Assembly (NCBI GenBank): GCA_903858195.1
Contig: CAIOHW010000135.1
Coordinates: 1 to 5,140 of the forward strand
Direction of reading: 5' to 3'
DNA: 5,140 bases
Source of the DNA: Oligoflexia bacterium
Lineage (GTDB): Bacteria > Bdellovibrionota > UBA1018
Each line of letters opens with the position of its first letter. Position 1 is the stretch's first letter. Below the pieces are notes generated by a model that was given only the letters and a program-made list of their open reading frames with translations, had not been told where the DNA came from and searched no databases. The position numbers and the translations under genes were made by a program. Below are positions 1-5,140 of this stretch, piece after piece.

Positions 1-45
1 ATCGACGAGATCCTGGCCACGCCGGCATTTAGGAGGCGCCCATGA
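1..45 (+). CDS. C-terminal tail of an upstream gene, possibly DUF1800 family (partial)
   Basis: Frame 1 is open from the window edge to a TGA at 43-45 and encodes the tail IDEILATPAFRRRP. The stop overlaps the next gene's ATG as ATGA, the same junction seen between the next two genes, which supports this being a real coding frame. The ending (Ile-Leu-Ala-x-Pro-x-Phe-x-Arg-Arg) resembles the 'L-L-x-S-P-E-F-Q-x-R' tails common in DUF1800 proteins and in some DUF1592/DUF1553-type proteins. DUF1800 genes often sit directly upstream of DUF1501 genes. The family assignment is inference from 14 residues plus context and is weak. The alternative frame 3 stops at 30-32 and would give no coupling. Confidence 0.55.
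   Translation: MDEILATPAFRRRP
31..36 (+). promoter_or_regulatory. Shine-Dalgarno site for the DUF1501-like gene
   Basis: A perfect AGGAGG lies 5 nt before the ATG at 42. It sits inside the last codons of the upstream gene and fixes the start of the Tat-signal protein. Together with the ATGA overlap it suggests translational coupling with strong independent initiation. Confidence 0.85.
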
Positions 46-1895
46 ACCGCAGCAGGCGTGACTTTTTGAAGTGGCTTGCCGGCGCAGGACTTGTGGCTTC
101 AGGGGGCGTGAGCGCCTCGCTGGTTCAGTCGATTCTGGGGGCATCCACTGCCGCCGAGGCAGCAAACGCCGAGGCCATGAAGCACCTTCTCCTGATCAAT
201 CTGCATGGTGCACCTCCTCGCTGGATGTTTGACCTCTGGCTGAAGCCAAATCCCTCAGACCCCTTCATTCCAAACCTCATGACTCATAATGCGATCTCAG
301 AGATCAATCCCAACACGGGGGCCGTGACGTTTGAGAATCGATGGATTTCGGCTGGTTTTGGAACCGATGAGCCCTTGGATCTGCCCAACCTTTGGCGCGC
401 CGAGCTGCTCTTTCCGGCGAGTTCAGGCTCAACACTGCCCGCGGCAGTCCCCATGACTGAGCTGCTCAGGCACTGGCTCTCGGTGCGCTCGGGCGGTTCA
501 GGCCGGGATGGCCACACCCCCAACAACCAACTCCTGGTGTCCGGAGGCGCTCAGTATCCCACGATTGCAGGCGCAATCGCCGACGAGTCAGCCTTTCCTA
601 TTCCAGCGCTCCTGCTGCCACTGGAGGGAGCAAGCGGCACGATCACCTACCGGTCAGCCAAGGGCGTGAGCGCCGCCAATATCTACCCCGGCCCATCAAA
701 CCCCACCCCCGCCCAAAGACTGCTCGCACCGTTTGCAGACAATCCGACCTACCGTCATCCCGCTCGGCAAAATGCGGCGGTCTGGGGTGCTGTCGGAGCA
801 GCCCTTTCCGCATTTCGCCAAGGACCCCATCAGCAGAGTGCGGCGGCCCGGTCCATCTTTGCCAATCAAGAGCGAAACGAGACCCTGCTGAGTACCAATG
901 CCTCGAGGTACGCCGACGATTTTCCGGCATTAGCCGCCAAGTACGACTCCATCCTGAACGCCAACCTACGCGCTCAGGACGTACCGGGCGTATCGGATCA
1001 ACCCATCCGCGGAATTTCTTTTCCAATGACGGTGAGCGGGCTTTTTAATAGCGCGGCCACCTGTCCTCCCATCGCAGCACGAATGGTGGACAAGTATGTG
1101 ATTGGCGTGGCCAAGAATCCGGGGACGATCGATTTGCGGTCTGCCCTGTCGAATGCCACTGTTCGAGGGCTTGCCTACGAATTTGCGCTCGCCGAGATGG
1201 CCTTCAAACATCAGTTGTCTTCTGGAGTCGTGATGACTCCGGCAAGTGGCGTGGATTCACTGCTCCCTGCCACAATCGATTCAGAGACACTTGTGGTGAC
1301 CCAAGACACTGAAGCCAACACCACGACCTTTACGCTTCCAGCGTCCGCAGCCCTCCCCCAGGATCGCCAAATGAGCGTGCCTTTTGACGCTCACCTCGTG
1401 GGCTCGGTCATGAACCTGCTTGTTTTCAGTGCATTTTTCAGGGCGCTTGCTGCGTGCATCCACGAGTTTTCGTCGGCCATCGGAAGCTCAGTTTTCGAAA
1501 AGACCGTCATCGAGATTGCCAGTGAGTTCAACCGATCCGCGCGCGGCGATGGCGCCGGGTCGGACCATGGCTTTGACGGGACGACATTCTCTTTTATCTC
1601 CGGCGCAATCGAGGGCACCCACTGCATCGGCGACATCTGGGATCGGCCGCCTCCTTCAAGCAACATGCAGTATTTCTACACTGGAACCTGGGGTTTTGGA
1701 GCCCCATGCGCGGATCTCGGAGGGATCACCCTCAACCAAGGCAACATACTCGCCTCATTGGCATCCATCTTCGGGGTGGCGTCTCCGTCTCCCAACAGCC
1801 TCGTCATCTTTGACCTTGGAAAGAGCCTTCTCAACCGGGGCAAGATCGTTGCCAAGATCAGTCGCGGCAAGAATACGCGGGAGGAGAGCGGATGA
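42..1895 (+). CDS. Tat-exported DUF1501-family protein
   Basis: This 617-residue protein is predicted to be exported folded by the Tat pathway. Residues 4-10 (SRRDFLK) match the twin-arginine consensus and are followed by a hydrophobic stretch (about 11-32). An Ala-rich possible cleavage zone lies around 37-45. DUF1501 belongs to the alkaline-phosphatase superfamily, and several family landmarks are visible. There is an N-terminal strand and loop with HG at 55-56 and FDLWLKP at 63-69, corresponding to the family's 'FDPKP'. FDAH lies at 448-451. SEFNRS at 494-499 corresponds to 'SEFGRT', GSDHG at 506-510 to 'GTDHG', and a G-x-I-x-G-T-x-x-x-G segment runs to about 530. The usual G-G-x-S-H after the first strand reads HGAPPRW, so catalytic competence is uncertain. 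At 617 residues it is longer than the roughly 400-500 usual for the family, and the middle (about 100-370) is not recognisable. The start is fixed by AGGAGG and the ATGA overlap. The gene ends in an ATGA overlap with the lipoprotein gene. The substrate is unknown. I am sure of Tat export, fairly sure of the family, and unsure of activity. Confidence 0.85.
   Translation: MNRSRRDFLKWLAGAGLVASGGVSASLVQSILGASTAAEAANAEAMKHLLLINLHGAPPRWMFDLWLKPNPSDPFIPNLMTHNAISEINPNTGAVTFENRWISAGFGTDEPLDLPNLWRAELLFPASSGSTLPAAVPMTELLRHWLSVRSGGSGRDGHTPNNQLLVSGGAQYPTIAGAIADESAFPIPALLLPLEGASGTITYRSAKGVSAANIYPGPSNPTPAQRLLAPFADNPTYRHPARQNAAVWGAVGAALSAFRQGPHQQSAAARSIFANQERNETLLSTNASRYADDFPALAAKYDSILNANLRAQDVPGVSDQPIRGISFPMTVSGLFNSAATCPPIAARMVDKYVIGVAKNPGTIDLRSALSNATVRGLAYEFALAEMAFKHQLSSGVVMTPASGVDSLLPATIDSETLVVTQDTEANTTTFTLPASAALPQDRQMSVPFDAHLVGSVMNLLVFSAFFRALAACIHEFSSAIGSSVFEKTVIEIASEFNRSARGDGAGSDHGFDGTTFSFISGAIEGTHCIGDIWDRPPPSSNMQYFYTGTWGFGAPCADLGGITLNQGNILASLASIFGVASPSPNSLVIFDLGKSLLNRGKIVAKISRGKNTREESG
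1880..1885 (+). promoter_or_regulatory. Shine-Dalgarno site for the lipoprotein gene
   Basis: GGAGGA within the purine-rich run GGGAGGAGAG lies 6 nt before the ATG at 1892. It is inside the end of the DUF1501-like gene. This decides the start, places the lipobox at the expected distance from the N-terminus, and supports coupled translation through the ATGA overlap. Confidence 0.8.
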
Positions 1896-2575
1896 AGATT
1901 CGTACCCTCCACACGATAGCCATCACATTGCTGCTGTTTGGGGCCGGCTGCCAAAAACAGATGATCAGCTTTGAGCGTCCCATCGTTGACCCAGAAAAGC
2001 CCATCGGCGATACCGTGGCAAAGCCTCCGATTGTGATGAATCGCGTTCAGATCACTTCGAATCTGCTCGATATCTTTGGGCCGGATTCCGCCCTGGCGGG
2101 AGGCCTCCAGTCGCTGATCTACCGCAACAGCACTCCCTTTAACGGACCCTGTGATCCGCACGCTGAACGGCGCGAAGGAACCGGGCAGGTGTTGCCCGCG
2201 GGAAATACCGAGACCTGCGTTGGGGGCATGGGGGACTCCCGCATCAGCGCAAACGGCATCCTGGCGCCCATGACTTCCGGTTACCTTTCCCAAGTCTGCG
2301 AGTTTGCGGTCCAGCAGCCCGCTGCTGTGGATTACGCCGTGAAGCTTGCACTTGGAATTTCGAGCGGCCAACTCCCCACTACCATCTCCGACGCGGAGAT
2401 CATGGCGATCTGGCAGCTCTTCTATCCTGAATACCCGATGCCTGGCGCACTGCTCGCTTCGCTCAAGAACGTCATCTCCACGGCGTCCACGATTACGCCC
2501 CCCTACACAATCGCTGATCGGCGCGCCCTGCTGCTGCTCACGGCCTGCCTCAGCGAGGCCTGGGTTCTTTACTAA
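1892..2575 (+). CDS. Putative lipoprotein of unknown function, co-operonic with DUF1501-like gene
   Basis: This 227-residue protein has a short basic N-terminus (K2, R4), a hydrophobic core (about 8-17) and a possible lipobox ending FGAGC, with Cys20 as the lipidated residue. Gly at -3 is less usual than Leu or Val, so lipidation is likely but not certain. Gln at +2 would fit outer-membrane sorting by the E. coli rule. The mature part starts with a Pro-rich linker (about 29-47). It then has a segment R51-G63 (RVQITSNLLDIFG), a Cys-containing middle (Cys87, Cys109, Cys136) and a helical C-terminus with Cys219. The four non-lipobox cysteines could form two disulfides in the periplasm. The LLDIFG helix and the final R-A-L-L-L-L-T-x-C-L stretch vaguely recall pieces of Planctomycete-type DUF1592/DUF1800 proteins, but this is only an impression. 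I do not recognise the family. Overlapping ATGA coupling to the Tat-exported protein suggests the two products work together at the envelope. It is the last gene of the operon. Confidence 0.8.
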   Translation: MKIRTLHTIAITLLLFGAGCQKQMISFERPIVDPEKPIGDTVAKPPIVMNRVQITSNLLDIFGPDSALAGGLQSLIYRNSTPFNGPCDPHAERREGTGQVLPAGNTETCVGGMGDSRISANGILAPMTSGYLSQVCEFAVQQPAAVDYAVKLALGISSGQLPTTISDAEIMAIWQLFYPEYPMPGALLASLKNVISTASTITPPYTIADRRALLLLTACLSEAWVLY

Positions 2576-2625
2576 GGGACGGGGCGCACCGATAACGCAT
2601 TGCGGCACCCTCTCGCCAGCAAGGT

Positions 2626-2647
2626 CTGATAAAAACGATCAGCTTTT
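2626..2647. terminator. Weak dyad at the convergent gene ends, possible terminator
   Basis: The convergent spacer (2576-2638) is only 63 bp. Its one notable element is CTGAT (2626-2630) and ATCAG (2638-2642) around a 7-nt A-rich loop, followed by CTTTT on the + strand. The stem is short and AT-rich, and it overlaps the stop codon of the - strand gene (2639-2641), so it would be a poor intrinsic terminator. A second, weaker CGCA/TGCG pair (2585-2588 and 2601-2604) adds little. Rho-dependent or other termination is equally possible. Confidence 0.2.
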
Positions 2648-3790
2648 ACAAGTGCCTGAGATGGATGGCTTTTCTGTCCTGATCAGGACCGCAAGGCAGA
2701 TGAGCGTCCCCCAGCTCTTGGAGGCGTGGAGCTCAAAAAAAGTTCCCGCAGCACCCCAGAGTTTCTGGGTGGCAGCGGCGATGAGAAACACTCCAACCAC
2801 GGCCGCCGCTCGCGCCCATCGATCGGGCCTGAGCCAGGAGCGCTCCACGACGATCACAGCCAGTGGAAAAGTGAAGATGAACAGATGCCACCACGGAAGC
2901 GGATGCACCACCGGTGTGAGCGCAAGCCAGCCCACCCACTTGAGCTCGTCTGAGAGCGCCCGCGAGAGCCTCCACCAGGCCACGCCCAGCACGAGCGCGA
3001 GCACCAATGCCAACCGAACGTCGGTGCTCGACTCACGACCCGGAACCTCAAGCGTGCGGAGGATGTAGCCCGGAAGGCCCGGATTTCTTGACCCCCGCAC
3101 CAAGTGTTCGCCCAGTCCGGCACTTGTGGTCGTGGCTGCCGTCTTCCAGTCCAAAAAAAGCGAAGCCGGACTTCGATCCGGTTGCGCAAGCACCGCCGGA
3201 ATCGATAGTGCCGCAAACAGCGCGAGCGTCGAGAGGCCGGCCATCGCCAGCCGGCGAAGTGAGGCCCGCCCCAGGATCCCGCCCGGAAGCACAAGCGACA
3301 CCAGCGGAAGGACGGTGAAGATCTTTGTCGAGAGCGCCGCAGCAAGCGCAGTCAGCCGGGGGAGGGTAGCTCCCCGAAACCCGAGCGCCACGGCAAGCAT
3401 GGGGAGCACGATCTGACCATCGAGCGCGTGCACGGCCCAAAGACCCCAGTACGCAAGGAGCATCGCAAACAGAGTGCCTGCCCGAACATGGGCCCGAAGC
3501 CTGAGCCAAGCGATCACCAGCGCAAGCGAGGCCACCTCGATGCCACCCCAGGCCCATTTGGCAAGCCACACCGGGAGCAGGCCGAGCGGAAAAAAGAAGG
3601 GCACGATCCACGGCGGATACTTGAAGACCATTCCACCGTCACGAGAGAGCAGGTAGAGGGGCTCGCCCGAGAGCACATGATTGGCCGCCCGCCAAAAGAC
3701 CTCGAAGTCCGTACCCTGTGAGGCGGTCGATCGGACGAGCGAAACGGCTCCGAGCAATAGCACGAATGCGGCGATGGTCCTGCTCTTCAT
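2639..3790 (-). CDS. GT87 (DUF2029) family polytopic membrane glycosyltransferase
   Basis: This 383-residue, very hydrophobic protein has about ten membrane segments (for example about 5-20, 59-76, 83-98, 105-120, 124-138, 182-202, 258-275, 300-316, 326-342 and 357-370). GT87 enzymes are GT-C fold transferases that move mannose or a related sugar from a polyprenyl-phosphate donor to an acceptor on the outer face of the cytoplasmic membrane. Family landmarks are clear. TDFEVFWRAA (27-36) contains the acidic residues after the first TM, with Asp28 the likely catalytic-loop Asp. GEPLY (42-46) and FKYPPW (56-61) follow. GQIVLP (125-130) corresponds to the family's GQxN region, STKIF (154-158) carries the conserved Lys, and HPLPWWH (296-302) lies in the late periplasmic loop. 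The length is normal for the family. The start at 3790 is the first good ATG before the signal anchor. A GGGAG lies about 14 nt upstream, which is rather far. The gene is transcribed divergently from the LtaS-like gene and convergently with the lipoprotein operon. The sugar and acceptor cannot be read from sequence. Confidence 0.88.
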   Translation of the reverse strand: MKSRTIAAFVLLLGAVSLVRSTASQGTDFEVFWRAANHVLSGEPLYLLSRDGGMVFKYPPWIVPFFFPLGLLPVWLAKWAWGGIEVASLALVIAWLRLRAHVRAGTLFAMLLAYWGLWAVHALDGQIVLPMLAVALGFRGATLPRLTALAAALSTKIFTVLPLVSLVLPGGILGRASLRRLAMAGLSTLALFAALSIPAVLAQPDRSPASLFLDWKTAATTTSAGLGEHLVRGSRNPGLPGYILRTLEVPGRESSTDVRLALVLALVLGVAWWRLSRALSDELKWVGWLALTPVVHPLPWWHLFIFTFPLAVIVVERSWLRPDRWARAAAVVGVFLIAAATQKLWGAAGTFFELHASKSWGTLICLAVLIRTEKPSISGTCKS

Positions 3791-3868
3791 GGGGACTTCA
3801 GAATCTCCCGCCCGGAGCGCAAAAACAAACCCGAACAGCGCTCAAAGTTTTGGTTTATGTTTTGTGGC
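3791..3868. promoter_or_regulatory. Divergent intergenic region, presumed promoters for GT87 and LtaS-like genes
   Basis: This 78-bp gap (66 bp if the rightward gene starts at 3857) must carry both divergent promoters if neither gene has another source of transcription. It is locally AT-rich (for example 3843-3866) against a GC-rich background. TATGTT at 3856-3861 is a 4/6 match to a -10 box, but no convincing -35 box lies at the right distance. Leftward, TTGAGC (reading the - strand across 3847-3842) is a 4/6 match to -35 with no clear -10. Exact promoters are therefore not called. Confidence 0.4.
3815..3843. repeat. Short inverted repeat in the divergent intergenic region
   Basis: GAGCGC (3815-3820) and GCGCTC (3838-3843) form a perfect 6-bp inverted repeat separated by 17 bp, centred in the divergent promoter region. 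It could be an operator for a dimeric regulator. A 6-bp dyad in a stretch this long is also fairly likely by chance, so this is only a candidate. Confidence 0.2.
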
Positions 3869-5140
3869 ATGATCCGCCGGATTTTTGCCGCCCTGGCCCT
3901 CTTGAGCGCACTGGCCCTGCTCCGCCTGCAGATCACCCATGACCTGGATCTGGGGCTGCTTGAAGCCTGGAACTTCGGACTTCGCACCGGGCTCCTTCAA
4001 GACACATCCATCCTGCTGCTGGCGGTATCGCTCGAAAGGGCGGCCGGGCTTTTCGGGTTTCGGCACGGCTTCGTGCTTGCCGCGGTTGCCATCGCTGCAG
4101 CTGCGCTTTCGAATACGCTCTACTTTCGATTTTTCGGCACCCACCTCGATTCTTGGGTGGTGGCAAGCCACGCAGGCGACGCAGGAAACGTCCTGGGCGC
4201 CACCCTCAAACTTGCACTCACGCCGGCTATCATCGGCGCTCTTGCACTGCTCACGACTGCTTTCTGGATGGCCATCGCAAGCCCTCCACCCCTACCCCCG
4301 ACCGGCAGAAAGAACGCAGCATCGGCTGCGGCACTGGCGATCGCACTTGGACTATCCGGTCTGGTGCTCAAGCAGAGCCCCGTGTGGATGCACTGGATGC
4401 AGTTTGACCAGGTCGACCGGGTCTTCAAGGCCTCCGTGGCAGGCGAGCAGATTCTCTACACCTGGTACGATCAGGTGTTCTCAATGAAGAAGCGCGAAGC
4501 CTCCGCCCTGGCGTCTGCCGGTGACATCGAGGCCGCGATCTCGACCCTCACAAAGTACCGAGACCTCGGGAGCGCATCGGCGCTCCCCGCCAGCTCGACG
4601 CTTGTCCGGGAGTTTGCCCCGGACATGGCTCTCTCACGCAGGCTTCGCTCCGAGCTCGGCCTTCCAACCGAAGGCCCCGTACACGTGGTGGTACTCCTGC
4701 TCGAGTCCTTCCGGGCCCATGAGGCCTACCACCCGGAGCTTGCCCCGCAGGTCGTGCCCTTTCTCGATGAGCTCAGAAAGTCCGGGGCCTGGAGCCTCTC
4801 GCAGCTTTATTCTTCATCGCTGGCCGCGGCGCAAACCGTGCGCGGCATGTACAGCACCCTCTGCTCGCAGATCCCAAACATCGGCGGGCCGGCAGTCTAC
4901 ATCTCCTTCAGCCACCTGCGCGTGACCTGCCTGCAGGAGATCTTCCGGGAGTCGGGCTACTTCACGGCGGCCTTTGAGCCCTTCAAGTTCAACTATCACA
5001 ACGCAGGCGTCTTCGAGGCCGCCCACGGAATGGACAAGAACTACTGGGGCGACGACTTTCGCCGCCGTGGCGTCACTACTGCCGTGAACGAGTGGGGCGT
5101 TGCCGATCGACCCTTTCTTGAAGAAGGCGTAAAGCTCATG
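3869..5140 (+). CDS. LTA synthase/phosphoglycerol-transferase-like membrane sulfatase-fold protein (partial, 3' end cut)
   Basis: The window holds the first 424 codons, and the frame is still open at the edge. About five hydrophobic segments (about 5-20, 46-62, 66-84, 112-136, 151-167) precede a linker (about 168-265) and an extracytoplasmic sulfatase-type domain from about 270. This is the layout of LtaS-like phosphoglycerol or phosphoethanolamine transferases. VVLLLESF (274-281) supplies a predicted metal-binding Glu279. AQTVRGMYSTLCS (321-333) supplies the predicted nucleophile Thr323. Their 44-residue spacing nearly equals that of Glu255 and Thr300 in Staphylococcus aureus LtaS. FNYHNAGVF (374-382), GMDKNYW (387-393) and WGVADRPF (409-416) follow family patterns. 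The late Asp-His metal ligands would lie beyond the window. The start is ambiguous: ATG at 3869 (giving MIRRIF) or in-frame ATG at 3857 (adding MFCG). Neither has a Shine-Dalgarno, and the frame has no stop close upstream. By family it probably transfers a phospholipid head group onto an envelope glycan or lipid. True sulfatase activity is unlikely because no Cys/Ser-x-Pro-x-Arg signature is seen. Confidence 0.87.
   Translation, partial: MIRRIFAALALLSALALLRLQITHDLDLGLLEAWNFGLRTGLLQDTSILLLAVSLERAAGLFGFRHGFVLAAVAIAAAALSNTLYFRFFGTHLDSWVVASHAGDAGNVLGATLKLALTPAIIGALALLTTAFWMAIASPPPLPPTGRKNAASAAALAIALGLSGLVLKQSPVWMHWMQFDQVDRVFKASVAGEQILYTWYDQVFSMKKREASALASAGDIEAAISTLTKYRDLGSASALPASSTLVREFAPDMALSRRLRSELGLPTEGPVHVVVLLLESFRAHEAYHPELAPQVVPFLDELRKSGAWSLSQLYSSSLAAAQTVRGMYSTLCSQIPNIGGPAVYISFSHLRVTCLQEIFRESGYFTAAFEPFKFNYHNAGVFEAAHGMDKNYWGDDFRRRGVTTAVNEWGVADRPFLEEGVKLM

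Noticed and set aside
1420..1974. 184-codon + strand open frame
   Set aside because: It is out of frame inside the DUF1501-like gene and the start of the lipoprotein. The Ser/Arg/Pro-rich translation has no domain, and it has no independent ribosome site.
2585..2604. CGCA/TGCG dyad in the convergent spacer
   Set aside because: A 4-bp stem with a 12-nt loop and no T-run is not a credible terminator.
1676..2608. 310-codon open frame on the - strand
   Set aside because: It lies antisense across the junction of two well-supported genes, crossing both the DUF1501 C-terminus and the whole lipoprotein. It has a low-complexity, Arg/Gly-rich composition with no recognisable motif, typical of a GC-rich antisense shadow.
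2346..3068. 240-codon + strand open frame
   Set aside because: It overlaps the lipoprotein end in another frame and runs antisense into the GT87 gene, whose motifs are clear. The composition is Ser/Arg/Thr-rich shadow.
3048..3611. 187-codon - strand open frame within the GT87 gene
   Set aside because: Same strand but a different frame from the GT87 protein, with a Cys/Arg/Gly-rich composition. The GT87 frame carries all the membrane segments and motifs.
3939..4487. 182-codon + strand open frame
   Set aside because: It is out of frame within the LtaS-like gene, whose translation is continuous and carries the TM segments. There are no motifs in this frame.
4863..4869. Possible arylsulfatase-type catalytic signature in the sulfatase-fold protein
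   Set aside because: The cysteine near 332 reads L-C-S-Q-I-P, not Cys-x-Pro-x-Arg, so no formylglycine site is present. The LtaS-type Thr is the better nucleophile.

Overview
This is a GC-rich window with four protein-coding genes in two divergent or convergent blocks, plus the last few codons of a fifth gene at the left edge. The envelope-directed gene content suggests a Gram-negative bacterium: a Tat-exported DUF1501-type protein, a lipoprotein, a GT87 membrane glycosyltransferase and an LtaS-like periplasmic transferase. The style resembles deltaproteobacterial or Bdellovibrionota-type genomes, but that placement is inference from gene style, not from a marker gene. No rRNA, tRNA, CRISPR array, insertion sequence or phage gene was seen.

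Left block (1-2575, + strand). Three genes are packed as an operon and joined by two ATGA stop/start overlaps. They are the C-terminal tail of an unidentified protein (possibly DUF1800), a 617-residue Tat-signal protein with clear DUF1501 (alkaline-phosphatase-superfamily) motifs, and a 227-residue cysteine-containing lipoprotein that I do not recognise. Both internal starts have strong Shine-Dalgarno sequences. The set looks like an exported two- or three-protein module of unknown substrate.

Middle (2576-3790). A 63-bp convergent spacer holds only a weak dyad. It is followed on the - strand by a complete GT87 (DUF2029) polytopic glycosyltransferase.

Right block (3791-5140). A short, locally AT-rich divergent intergenic region separates the GT87 gene from a + strand gene that runs off the window. 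That gene encodes a five-TM membrane protein with an LTA-synthase/phosphoglycerol-transferase-like sulfatase domain. Its predicted metal-binding Glu and nucleophilic Thr are present with the same spacing as in LtaS. The pair suggests a role in building or decorating an envelope glycan or glycolipid with polyprenyl- or lipid-linked donors.

Nothing here is clearly a new defence or mobile system. The least understood part is the DUF1501-lipoprotein module.
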